64,000 nt of DNA, taken from positions 58,032 through 122,031 of the forward strand of contig NZ_LACC01000014.1 in assembly GCF_000967965.1 (NCBI RefSeq), written 5' to 3'. This document shows, one piece after another, positions 28,444 to 36,203 of the stretch. The stretch is from Pseudomonas fluorescens (GTDB lineage: Bacteria > Pseudomonadota > Gammaproteobacteria > Pseudomonadales > Pseudomonadaceae). A model generated the notes under the pieces. That model was not told the origin of the DNA. It was given only the letters and a program-made list of their open reading frames with translations, and searched no databases. Positions within the stretch are counted from its first letter, which is position 1. Every line of letters starts with the position of its first letter. A program made the translations under genes and the position numbers.

Positions 28444-29088
28444 ATGAAACTTGTGAAATGCATGACCGCCTTGCTCTGCGCGGCTCCGGTTTTTCTCACC
28501 ACCCTGGCTGGCGCCGCGCCGCTGTCCATTACGCTGCCGCCTGAAACGGCGGTGTTCAAGCCCAGCACGATGCCTGGCTACGCTTTGGCGCAGCAGAAGT
28601 GTTCTGTCTGCCATTCGGCCGATTACATCAACTTCCAGCCGCCGGGCATGAGCCTGGCGCAGTGGACCGCCGAAGCGGGCAAGATGCAGCACGTGTACGG
28701 CGCTCCGATCAGCGACCAGGATGTGAGTGTTATCGGTGCTTACCTGGCGGTGACTTACGGCAGTGCGAAGGCGAGCGATGCCGATGTTCAGGCTGTCTCC
28801 AACCCGCCGGCGGATCAGCCACCCACGGTGTCGGTAGCGAAAGTTGCCTCGGCCTTGCTCCAGGACAACGCCTGCCTGTCCTGTCACGCGGTCGATCATA
28901 AGGTCGTCGGCCCGGCCTATCACGATGTGGCGGCCAAGTATGCCAATGACCCGCAGGGGCTGGCCCGGGTCATGTCGAGCATTCAGCACGGCGGTAGCGG
29001 AAAGTGGGGGGATGTGCCCATGCCACCGTTCGCGCAGTTGAGCTCGGACGACCTGAAAAGCCTGGCGACGTTCATCATGAAGCAGTGA
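28444..29088 (+). CDS. Di-haem cytochrome c, SorB-like electron acceptor
   Basis: Predicted 214 residues with a signal peptide ending near LAGA|APLSI. Two haem-binding motifs are present, CSVCH (53-57) and CLSCH (144-148). The N-terminal half resembles SorB (CxxCHxADY, GMSLAQW). The second half looks like a c551/c552-type domain with a Met ligand region near DVPMPPF. Known SorB subunits are monohaem, so this appears to be a fusion of SorB with a second small cytochrome that would hand electrons on. It is the second gene of the operon and is followed by a terminator. Confidence 0.9.
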   Translation: MKLVKCMTALLCAAPVFLTTLAGAAPLSITLPPETAVFKPSTMPGYALAQQKCSVCHSADYINFQPPGMSLAQWTAEAGKMQHVYGAPISDQDVSVIGAYLAVTYGSAKASDADVQAVSNPPADQPPTVSVAKVASALLQDNACLSCHAVDHKVVGPAYHDVAAKYANDPQGLARVMSSIQHGGSGKWGDVPMPPFAQLSSDDLKSLATFIMKQ

Positions 29089-29109
29089 ATCAGCGTTAGC
29101 CTGATGCAC

Positions 29110-29148
29110 AAAAGCCCACTGATCCGGCAACGATCAGTGGGCTTTTTT
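29110..29148. terminator. Bidirectional intrinsic terminator
   Basis: AAAAGCCCACTGATC pairs perfectly with GATCAGTGGGCTTTT around a CGGCAAC loop, with A and T runs on both sides. It sits between the SorB-like gene and the convergent glycosyltransferase gene and can serve both. Confidence 0.92.
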
Positions 29149-29164
29149 GTGGGCGCGGGTTTAT

Positions 29165-29971
29165 TCAAGACATCGAGGAGTTGGTCGCACCGAAGCGCTT
29201 GAGAATGTCTTGGTACATTTTGGTCCGCCGGTGATCTTGGCCATAGCCGCCCGCAGCGGCGACGGTGCCGGACTGGACGTGATCCAGGTACTTGAAGATT
29301 TTGCCGGGCGAAAGAAACACGACTTTGTAGCCAAGCCCGATCACGCGGTCTTGCAGCTCATAACCGGGCACACGGTCATCGATCTGAAAATGCAATCCCT
29401 GCTGCTTCATCAGTCTGCCATTCCACAGCGTGCAAAAGCTTTTCACGTAGGTTTCCCGGTAGGGTTTCGGCTCCTTTGATCGCAGGCCCAGCGATTGCTT
29501 CAAGCGTCGGTAGTGGTGCTTGATCAGGCGTGAAGTGAAGCGCCACGCGGTCCTTGGCAGTCCGCGGTTGAGTTGCTCGGTGCAACCGACCGCGATGACG
29601 TTTTGATCCTTGGTGCAGTGCTCCATCATCATCGCAAAGACGTTTGCATCGAAGACGAACGTGTCGGTGTGCATGAGGAACAGATAGTCGGTGCTGACCC
29701 TGGCCAGCGCCATGTCCAGCGCTTTGCCGTGGGCGATGTGCCCCGGCTCTTTGGTAGGGGCATCGCGCTCGATCAGGTTGATCCAGTCGAGCGAGCGCAA
29801 ATATTCGACGCTGGCGTCCGCCGAACCGTTGTCGACCACCCAGACCGCAATGCCGGCTTTTTGGACATGCTCCTGCAACAGCTCCAGGCAGATCCTGGTG
29901 AGCTCCGGGGTTTTGTAATTAACCAGAACGATGCTGAACGGAGGTTTGGCGTTTGTATCGACACTACCCAT
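29165..29971 (-). CDS. Family 2 glycosyltransferase
   Basis: Predicted 268 residues. The GT-A fold begins with FSIVLVNYKTPELT, and the acidic nucleotide-sugar motifs are seen as WVVDNGSADAS and MHTDTF. No membrane segments are present, so it is probably cytosolic or membrane-associated. The acceptor is unknown, and there are no polysaccharide genes next to it in the window. It is convergent with the sulfite dehydrogenase operon. Confidence 0.85.
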   Translation of the reverse strand: MGSVDTNAKPPFSIVLVNYKTPELTRICLELLQEHVQKAGIAVWVVDNGSADASVEYLRSLDWINLIERDAPTKEPGHIAHGKALDMALARVSTDYLFLMHTDTFVFDANVFAMMMEHCTKDQNVIAVGCTEQLNRGLPRTAWRFTSRLIKHHYRRLKQSLGLRSKEPKPYRETYVKSFCTLWNGRLMKQQGLHFQIDDRVPGYELQDRVIGLGYKVVFLSPGKIFKYLDHVQSGTVAAAGGYGQDHRRTKMYQDILKRFGATNSSMS

Positions 29972-30091
29972 CTTCGAAATGCTCGACGACCCGAAAGTGT
30001 CGAAGATTAAAGGAACAACCTTAGCCCAAGCTTAATTTCACCTGGGCGGGTTGGCCGTTGGCATTCAGTCGGCGTCGGCTTGGAGAGGCGC

Positions 30092-31672
30092 TTAGGGTTT
30101 GGCCTGGTTTTTCTGCCTCTCTTCGATTTTCGCATCGACCGCCGCGCGAATCTGATCAACGCTGAAACTGGCGGGTTTCTGGCTCGGCGGGTACTCGATG
30201 AAGGTCTGCAGGAAGCGCGCAGCCTTGGCCACACCTGCGGCCAGCAGGTAGGAGTTCTTCACGAGCCAGTCGTTGTACTGGTCCGAGACCAGGTCAGCCC
30301 GCTCATACGGGTCCATGCGCAGGTTGAACAGCTTGGGCACCCGCAGCGGCACGAACGGGCTGCTCCATACCGCAAAACCACCCGGTTCGCGCTGTTCGGC
30401 GAAGACCACTTTCCAGTTGTCGAAGCGCATGGACACCAGCACGCCGTCGTCGTTGAAGTAGTAGAACTCGCGGCGTTGCCCTTTAGGCTGTTGGCCAGTC
30501 AGGTAGGGCAACTGGTTGTAGCCGTCCAGGTGCACCTTGAAACTGGTGCCGCCCGAGATAGGTGACCAGCCTTTCAACAGCTTGTCCTTCACCTCGGTAT
30601 CGCCAGCCGCCGCGAGCAGGGTAGGGAACCAGTCCATGCCCGAAAACATCTCGTTGGACACTTCACCGGCCTTGATCTTGCCCGGCCAACGCACAATCGC
30701 CGGTACGCGATAGGCACCCTCCCAGTTGGAGTTCTTCTCGTTACGGAACGGCGTGGTCGCCGCGTCCGGCCAGGAGAACTGGTTCGGGCCGTTGTCGGTG
30801 GTGTAGACGACGATGGTGTTGTCGGTGATCTTCAGGTCGTCGAGGGTCTGCAGCAGTTTGCCGACGTCGCCGTCGTGCTCGATCATGCCATCGGCGTAAT
30901 CGTTGCCGGGCATGCCGCTCTGGCCTTTCATCGATTCACGCACGTGGGTGAACACATGCATGCGGGTGGTGTTCATCCAGACGAAGAACGGCTTGTCGGC
31001 CCTGGCCTGTTTCTCGATGAACGTTTGCGCGGCGGCGGTGGTTTCGTCGTCGATGGTTTCCATGCGCTTGGTGGTCAGTGCGCCGGTGTCCTCGATCTTG
31101 CCGTCGGCGTAGCTGTGGATCACGCCACGGGGAGTCCGGGATTTGACGAAGTCCGGGTCGTCCTTGGGCCAGTACGGGCGCTCGGGTTCTTCTTCGGCGT
31201 TGAGGTGGTACAGGTTGCCGAAGAACTCGTCGAAGCCGTGGTTGGTCGGCAGATATTCGTCGCGGTCGCCGAGGTGATTCTTGCCGAACTGGCCGGTGGC
31301 GTAACCCTGGGACTTGAGGGCCTGGGCGAGGGTGATGTCGCGCTTCTGGATACCGATCGGCGCCCCTGGCACGCCGACCTTGGTCAGGCCGGTGCGCAGC
31401 GGTGACTGGCCGGTGATGAACGAAGAGCGCCCGGCGGTGCAGCTGTTCTCCGCGTAGTAGTCGGTGAACAGCATGCCTTCGTGAGCGATGCGATCAATGT
31501 TCGGTGTCTTGTAGCCGACCACACCCATGGAATAGGCGCTGATGTTGGTCTGGCCGATGTCATCGCCGAAGATCACCAGGATGTTGGGTTTGTCAGCGGC
31601 ATTCGCCGCCATTGCCATGACCGTTGTCGCCACCAAGGCGAGTTTCGGCAGCCACTTTTTTATGCGAGTCAT
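30092..31672 (-). CDS. Periplasmic arylsulfatase (formylglycine-type)
   Basis: Predicted 526 residues with a signal peptide (cut near MAANAA|DKPN). The calcium-binding Asp pair is at 37-38 (IFGDDIG). The catalytic formylglycine precursor is Cys78 in SCTAGRSS, matching C-x-A-x-R, with Arg82. Downstream NHGFDEFFGNLYHLN and HGDVGKL are usual in sulfatases. It would release sulfate from an ester in the periplasm. An inverted repeat CGCCACC-N7-GGTGGCG lies 73 bp upstream of its start, the same motif found before the acyl-CoA operons to the right, so I place it in that regulon. The exact ester (aryl, alkyl, sterol) cannot be read from sequence. Confidence 0.9.
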   Translation of the reverse strand: MTRIKKWLPKLALVATTVMAMAANAADKPNILVIFGDDIGQTNISAYSMGVVGYKTPNIDRIAHEGMLFTDYYAENSCTAGRSSFITGQSPLRTGLTKVGVPGAPIGIQKRDITLAQALKSQGYATGQFGKNHLGDRDEYLPTNHGFDEFFGNLYHLNAEEEPERPYWPKDDPDFVKSRTPRGVIHSYADGKIEDTGALTTKRMETIDDETTAAAQTFIEKQARADKPFFVWMNTTRMHVFTHVRESMKGQSGMPGNDYADGMIEHDGDVGKLLQTLDDLKITDNTIVVYTTDNGPNQFSWPDAATTPFRNEKNSNWEGAYRVPAIVRWPGKIKAGEVSNEMFSGMDWFPTLLAAAGDTEVKDKLLKGWSPISGGTSFKVHLDGYNQLPYLTGQQPKGQRREFYYFNDDGVLVSMRFDNWKVVFAEQREPGGFAVWSSPFVPLRVPKLFNLRMDPYERADLVSDQYNDWLVKNSYLLAAGVAKAARFLQTFIEYPPSQKPASFSVDQIRAAVDAKIEERQKNQAKP

Positions 31673-31745
31673 CTGACTGGCTCCTTGTTGACGGGCGTCG
31701 CGCAGGGCGACCGGTTCCGATGTTCAAGGGGCGTCAGAAACTAAA

Positions 31746-31766
31746 CGCCACCCATATCAGGTGGCG
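31746..31766. promoter_or_regulatory. Operator candidate 1 (CCACC-N7-GGTGG), before arylsulfatase
   Basis: CGCCACC (31746-31752) and GGTGGCG (31760-31766) are exact complements separated by 7 nt. The site overlaps the last codons of the SDR-like gene and lies 73 bp before the arylsulfatase start. Confidence 0.65.
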
Positions 31767-32389
31767 TGGTTGTCGATATGCAACACCGCACCGGTGACGC
31801 TGGCACCCGCGCCACTGGCCAGCAACAGCAAGGGACCGTTGAGTTCCTGCAGACCCGCGTCGTTGCCGCGTCCGGCGGCAATCACATTGACCCGGATCCG
31901 GTGCGGCGTCAGTGACTGGGCCATGGCCCGGCTCATGCGGATCAGGCTGCTGTTGGAGCGCAAACAAGGGTTGGGCTCACTGATCGGTCGGGGCGGCGGT
32001 TCGATGTTGACGATGCTGCCGCCACGTTCGGCCTTGATCATGTGCAGGCTGGTGCAATGGACCAGGTGATTGTTCAGCACCACATGCTCACGCTCGGCGC
32101 TGTTGTTGATCAGTACATCGATGCTGCCGAAGCGTTCCTCGACGGCCTCAAGCGCCGCTTCGATGCTGGGACGGCGGGCGCTGTCGAGGCTGACGATCAG
32201 CACTTCACCACCCTCCCAGCGCAGGTCGGCTACCAGCTGCTCAAGTTGCGCAGGGTATTGCGCGCCGAGGGCCACACGGGCGCCGGCGAGGCTGATCAGC
32301 CGGGCGAAATGGGCGCCGAGCCGGGTGGTGGCATCGGCTACCAATACGGTTTTGCCGGCCATGGAAAAGGGCTGCATGAGGTCGCTCAT
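31757..32389 (-). CDS. Degenerate short-chain dehydrogenase-like protein
   Basis: Predicted 210 residues with an SDR outline: a beta-alpha-beta start (KTVLVADATTRLGAHFA), DVLINNSA at about 91-98, and a closing HRIRVNVI. But the catalytic elements are lost. The Ser site is NIEP (residues 128-131). The YxxxK pair reads C142 and N146 in PCLRSN. The usual TGxxxGIG cofactor loop is DATTRLGA. It is also shorter than normal (about 250). It overlaps the TetR gene by 4 bp (ATGA), so it is made together with that regulator. It may be a pseudoenzyme or a decaying gene. I saw no frameshift. Confidence 0.75.
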   Translation of the reverse strand: MSDLMQPFSMAGKTVLVADATTRLGAHFARLISLAGARVALGAQYPAQLEQLVADLRWEGGEVLIVSLDSARRPSIEAALEAVEERFGSIDVLINNSAEREHVVLNNHLVHCTSLHMIKAERGGSIVNIEPPPRPISEPNPCLRSNSSLIRMSRAMAQSLTPHRIRVNVIAAGRGNDAGLQELNGPLLLLASGAGASVTGAVLHIDNHAT

Positions 32390-33030
32390 GAAACTGCCTC
32401 CATCGGCATAGTGCGGCGTGTAATGGCTGCACGGCGCACGGTTGTGCGAGGTGATGCGATGGGCACGGCACCGAGCATTTTCAGCACCAGTTCCGAGTAA
32501 TGGCGGATCACGTCGTCGACGCTCCAGCGGCCATCGGCCTGATACCAGACACAGGCATGCGTCAGCATGTTGAACAGGGTGCGCGCCATCAGTTTGGGTT
32601 CGGCGCAGCTGAGCGAGCCTTCACGCACGCCTTGCTCCAGCAGATCTTGCAGACCCTTGAGGTAAACCCGTCGCGCCTGGTGGACCTGGGTCAGGGATTG
32701 TTCATCCAGGCTTCGCAATTCCAGGTTGCCGAGAATGGCCTGATCCTGATGTTCCAGGTGATAACGCACATGGCAGGCGATGAACGTGCGCAGTTTCGTA
32801 TCGGCCCGCGCAACGGCGGGGCGGCTGCGTGCCCATGCCTGGGACAACCCCTGGAAATATTCCAGAACCAGCTCCAGCAGCAACTCGCCTTTGCCTTGGT
32901 AATAGAGGTACAGCGTCGAGGGGTTGATCCCCGATTCAGCCGCCAGCTGCCGAAGGCTCATCGAGCCGTAGCCATTACGCGAGATCAGTTTGATGGCGGC
33001 CTGGCGGATATTGGTTTCAGTCATGTTCAT
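32386..33030 (-). CDS. TetR-family repressor
   Basis: Predicted 214 residues. The N-terminal helix-turn-helix at about 24-45 reads MSLRQLAAESGINPSTLYLY. The C-terminal helical domain has the acyl-CoA-responsive style (HVRYHLEHQDQAILGNLELRSLD), as in regulators of fatty acid and isoprenoid catabolism. It is the first gene of the unit with the degenerate SDR. It lies beside the beta-oxidation operon and may give local repression in addition to the LAL activators (inference). AGGA precedes the ATG by 7 bases. Confidence 0.88.
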   Translation of the reverse strand: MNMTETNIRQAAIKLISRNGYGSMSLRQLAAESGINPSTLYLYYQGKGELLLELVLEYFQGLSQAWARSRPAVARADTKLRTFIACHVRYHLEHQDQAILGNLELRSLDEQSLTQVHQARRVYLKGLQDLLEQGVREGSLSCAEPKLMARTLFNMLTHACVWYQADGRWSVDDVIRHYSELVLKMLGAVPIASPRTTVRRAAITRRTMPMEAVS

Positions 33031-33090
33031 GGTGTGATCCTGCGGTCATCGATCTCAAAGTCAGCAGAGCCAATGTGGCGAGGGGGCAGT

Positions 33091-33212
33091 TGTGGCGAGG
33101 GAGCTTGCTCCCGTTCGGCTGCGAAGCAGTCGTATCTCTGCCGATACGCAGCAACTGACAGATTGTCGGGGGCCGCTTCGCAGCCCAGCGGGAGCAAGCT
33201 CCCTCGCCACAG
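33091..33212. repeat. REP doublet (GTGGCGAGGGAGC type)
   Basis: TGTGGCGAGGGAGCTTGCTC at 33091 and the inverted GAGCAAGCTCCCTCGCCACA ending at 33211, with a broken third unit just before (33074-33089). It separates the TetR gene from the end of the beta-oxidation operon. Confidence 0.85.
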
Positions 33213-33235
33213 TGGTTTTGCTTGGTGCTTGTCGG

Positions 33236-34060
33236 TTACTGCAGATTGCCGGCCACCGCGATGGTCTGGGCCGTGATGTAGTTCGACTCCGGCGAGCAGA
33301 ACAGGTACACGGCGTCGGCCGCTTCCTTCGTGGTGCCCGGGCGGCCCAGCGGGTTGCGCTGGGCAAACGATTTGGCCGCTTCCGGGCTGATGCCGACACG
33401 GATGTCGCGGCCTTCGATGTTCACGGTGGCACCGGCATGGGCGTCGGCGCTGGTCATGCGGGTTTCGATGAAACCGAAGGCCACGGCGTTGACGTTGACC
33501 TTGAAGCGGCCCCATTCCCGGGCCAGCGCGCGGGTCATGCCCAGTACACCGGCCTTGGCCGAGGAGTAGTTCATCTGCCCGGCATTGCCGTTGAGCGCCG
33601 ACACTGACGAGATGTTCACCACTTTGCGGAACACTTCGCGCTCTGCTGCGGCGTCCGCCTGGGCCTGCGCCTTGATGATCGGGTAGGCGGCACGCAGGAT
33701 GCGGAACGGTGCGGTCATGTGGCAGTCGAGAATCGCGTACCACTGCTCGTCGGTCATCTTCTGGATCACGTCGTCCCAGGTGTAGCCGGCGTTGTTGACG
33801 ACGATGTCGATGCCGTTGAAGTTGTCCATCGCGGTCTTGATGTAGCGCTCGGCGAAATCCGGGGCGCTGACGTTGCCGTGGCACACCGCGGCTTCGCCAC
33901 CCATCTTGCGGATCAGTTCTGCGGTTTCATGGGCCGGATCGGCGTCCAGGTCGTTGATCACGATGCGCGCGCCTTCGTTTGCCAGTTTCAGGGCGATCTG
34001 CTGGCCGATGCCACGACCGGAACCGGTGACCAGTGCGACTTTGCCTTCGAGTTTTGCCAT
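33236..34060 (-). CDS. SDR-family 3-hydroxyacyl-CoA dehydrogenase (probable, R-specific)
   Basis: Predicted 274 residues. The full SDR set is present: cofactor motif VTGSGRGIG (11-19), NNAG (89-92), catalytic Ser151/152 (NISSVS), Tyr165 and Lys169 (YSSAK). Lengthwise and in its GNAGQMNYSSAKAG motif it recalls FabG and the dehydrogenase domain of peroxisomal multifunctional enzyme type 2. A short extra Ala/Gln-rich loop (about 131-141) precedes the Ser strand. It is the last gene of the operon after the two MaoC subunits, so it probably oxidises the 3R-hydroxyacyl-CoA they make. Confidence 0.88.
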   Translation of the reverse strand: MAKLEGKVALVTGSGRGIGQQIALKLANEGARIVINDLDADPAHETAELIRKMGGEAAVCHGNVSAPDFAERYIKTAMDNFNGIDIVVNNAGYTWDDVIQKMTDEQWYAILDCHMTAPFRILRAAYPIIKAQAQADAAAEREVFRKVVNISSVSALNGNAGQMNYSSAKAGVLGMTRALAREWGRFKVNVNAVAFGFIETRMTSADAHAGATVNIEGRDIRVGISPEAAKSFAQRNPLGRPGTTKEAADAVYLFCSPESNYITAQTIAVAGNLQ

Positions 34061-34090
34061 GGGGTGTTGCTCCTCAATTCTTGGGTTTGT

Positions 34091-34507
34091 TTACAGAGCG
34101 ATCACAGCGTCACCAACAATTTTGGTGTCGCCGTATTGGTTGGTGGTGCGCACTTCGACCTTGATGCGTTGCTCGCCGTCGACTTCAAAGCGCTCGACGA
34201 CGGTGCCGGTGCAGGTGATCTGATGACCCAGGTGGGTGATGCCGAGAAAGCGCACGCCGAACTCGCGCAACTGACGCTGATCGACCCACTGGGTCAGCAG
34301 GCGACCGAGGTAGGCCATCGACAACATGCCGTGGGCGAACACGTCGGCCATGCCGGCTTTGCGCGCGTAATCGGTGTCGATGTGAATGGCGTTGTGGTCG
34401 CCCGACGCACCGGCAAACAGCGCCAGGGTGGTGCGGTTTATCGGCGGCAGCGCCAGCGGTGGCAGGGTGTCGCCGATGTTGATTTTTTCCAGGCTAATCG
34501 CGTTCAT
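34091..34507 (-). CDS. MaoC-like R-hydratase, catalytic half
   Basis: Predicted 138 residues, a single hot-dog fold. It has the complete hydratase-2 motif in FAGASGDHNAIHID, with the catalytic Asp37 and His42. It hydrates a 2-enoyl-CoA to the 3R-hydroxy form. It lies 14 bp after a second MaoC-type protein that lacks those residues, so the two probably form a heteromeric enzyme like ChsH1-ChsH2 or the two halves of the eukaryotic hydratase-2 domain. Confidence 0.9.
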   Translation of the reverse strand: MNAISLEKINIGDTLPPLALPPINRTTLALFAGASGDHNAIHIDTDYARKAGMADVFAHGMLSMAYLGRLLTQWVDQRQLREFGVRFLGITHLGHQITCTGTVVERFEVDGEQRIKVEVRTTNQYGDTKIVGDAVIAL

Positions 34508-34521
34508 CAGGATTCTCCGCT

Positions 34522-34962
34522 TCAGCTGTTGCGCTGCACGAGCACGCTGCGCAGGTCCGCGACGTGCTCACCGTGCTGGTTGGTGACTCGGGTCTCGCGC
34601 ACCACGAATTCCAGTGCGCCGCCTTTTTTGTCGTAGATGTCGGCGATGCGCACGTCGAAGCGCAGGGTGTCGCCGGCATAGGCCATGCGGTGATAACGGA
34701 ACGACTCCTCACCGTGCAGGATGCGTGCGGTGACGATGCCCAGCTCAAAGCGCCAGGCGTTGGACGGGATCTGGAATTCCAGCGAGAACAGAAAGGTCGG
34801 TGGCAACGGCAGGTTCGGATGCCCCGCATCGCGAGCGGCCTGCTCGTCGAAGTAGACCGGGTTGGTTTCTCCGGTGGCCTTGGCGAAGAAGCGCAGTTGC
34901 CCGGCTTCGGCGGTGGCGAGGAAGGTGGGCAGTTGTCTGCCGATGTGTTTTTTGTCGATCAT
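34522..34962 (-). CDS. MaoC-like hydratase partner, non-catalytic half
   Basis: Predicted 146 residues with the N-terminal MaoC_dehydrat_N-type fold. The motif position reads GETNPVYFD, with Glu32 and Tyr37 where the catalytic Asp and His would be. In two-domain hydratases the N-terminal half is likewise inactive and shapes the long acyl pocket. The ATG at 34962 has AAGGAGT about 9 bases upstream; the longer frame runs back into the thiolase gene and is not real. Confidence 0.88.
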   Translation of the reverse strand: MIDKKHIGRQLPTFLATAEAGQLRFFAKATGETNPVYFDEQAARDAGHPNLPLPPTFLFSLEFQIPSNAWRFELGIVTARILHGEESFRYHRMAYAGDTLRFDVRIADIYDKKGGALEFVVRETRVTNQHGEHVADLRSVLVQRNS

Positions 34963-34991
34963 CTGAGTGACTCCTTGATTACCCGGTCGCT

Positions 34992-36176
34992 TCAGTTTTT
35001 CTGGTACACGGTGACGACGCAGGCGCCGCCAAGACCGAGGTTGTGCTGCACGGCGATGCGCGCGTTCGGCACCTGGCGCTGTTCGGCGGTGCCGCGCAGT
35101 TGGTGGGTCAGCTCGTAGCACTGGGCCAGGCCGGTGGCGCCCAGCGGGTGACCCTTGGAGAGCAGGCCACCGGAGGGGTTGGTTACCCACTTGCCGCCGT
35201 AGGTGTTGTCGCCGTCGTTGACCAGTTGCTCGGCGCCGCCTTCAGCGCACAAGCCGAGGCCTTCGTAGGTCAGCAGCTCGTTCTGGGCGAAGCAGTCGTG
35301 CAGTTCGATCACGTCGATGTCTTGTGGACCGATGCCCGCCTGGTTGTAGGCGATGTCCGCTGCCATGCGCGTCATGTCGAAACCGACCACGCGGATCATG
35401 TCCTTGGCGTCGTAGGTGCTCGGCAGGTCGGTGGTCAGGGCCTGCCCGGCCATCAGCACGTCGGTGCGCAGGCCATGCTTTTTCGCGAAGGACTCGGACA
35501 CTACGATGCTCGCAGCGGCGCCACAGGTTGGCGGGCAGGCCATCAGGCGGGTCAGCACGCCTTCCCACAACATTGGCGCAGCCAGGACTTCTTCCGGGGT
35601 GACTACGTTGCGGAATACGGCCAGCGGGTTGTTGGCGGCATGGCGGCTGGCCTTGGCGCGGATTTTGGCGAAGGTTTCCAGCCGGGTGCCGTACTTCTGC
35701 ATGTGCGCGTAACCGGCACCGGCGAACTGGCGGATGGCGGTCGGCAGGTCGGGCATGCCCACCAGTTCGTTGGTCAGCTTGAGGGCGCGCTCGGTGGCCG
35801 GGGCGCGGTCGGTCCAGGCGGACTTCAATGCGCCCGGATTCATCTGTTCGAAGCCGAATGCCAGGGCGCAGTCCACCGCACCGCTGGCCACGGCCTGCCG
35901 GGCCAGGAACAGCGCGCTGGAGCCGGTGGCGCAGTTGTTGTTGACGTTGATCAGAGGGATGCCGGTCATGCCCACGCGGTACAGGGCTTTCTGGCCGCAG
36001 GTGGAGTCGCCGTAGACGTAGCCGGCGTAGGCCTGCTGGATGTCACTGAAGTCCAGCCCGCAATCGGCCAGGGCCAGGCGAATCGCCTGTTCACCCATGA
36101 TGTCGTAGGGCTCGTTGGTCCCCGGTTTCTTGAACTGGATCATGCCGACGCCAGCAACGAACACTTTATTGCTCAT
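34992..36176 (-). CDS. SCPx-type thiolase (lipid-transfer/acetyl-CoA acetyltransferase)
   Basis: Predicted 394 residues. Catalytic residues of the SCPx/SCP2 thiolase group are visible: nucleophile Cys82 (NNNCATGSSAL), His293/Cys295 in HDCFAQNEL, His343 in KGHPLGATG and Cys386 in GLGGACVV. In animals this thiolase type cleaves 2-methyl-branched and bile-acid-type 3-oxoacyl-CoAs. It is second in an operon after an acyl-CoA dehydrogenase, separated by 27 bp, and has a paralogue at 47194. The ribosome site AAGGA is 8 bases before the ATG, embedded in an A-rich stretch that also fits a Hfq/Crc target. Confidence 0.92.
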   Translation of the reverse strand: MSNKVFVAGVGMIQFKKPGTNEPYDIMGEQAIRLALADCGLDFSDIQQAYAGYVYGDSTCGQKALYRVGMTGIPLINVNNNCATGSSALFLARQAVASGAVDCALAFGFEQMNPGALKSAWTDRAPATERALKLTNELVGMPDLPTAIRQFAGAGYAHMQKYGTRLETFAKIRAKASRHAANNPLAVFRNVVTPEEVLAAPMLWEGVLTRLMACPPTCGAAASIVVSESFAKKHGLRTDVLMAGQALTTDLPSTYDAKDMIRVVGFDMTRMAADIAYNQAGIGPQDIDVIELHDCFAQNELLTYEGLGLCAEGGAEQLVNDGDNTYGGKWVTNPSGGLLSKGHPLGATGLAQCYELTHQLRGTAEQRQVPNARIAVQHNLGLGGACVVTVYQKN

Positions 36177-36187
36177 CGTTGTTTTCC

Positions 36188-36195
36188 TTGTTGTT
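36188..36195 (-). promoter_or_regulatory. Hfq/Crc-type A-rich motif over thiolase ribosome site
   Basis: On the minus strand AAACAACAAGGA contains AACAACAA directly joined to the AGGA ribosome site of the thiolase gene, so bound Hfq would block it. Confidence 0.45.
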
Positions 36196-36203
36196 TGAGA
36201 GGT

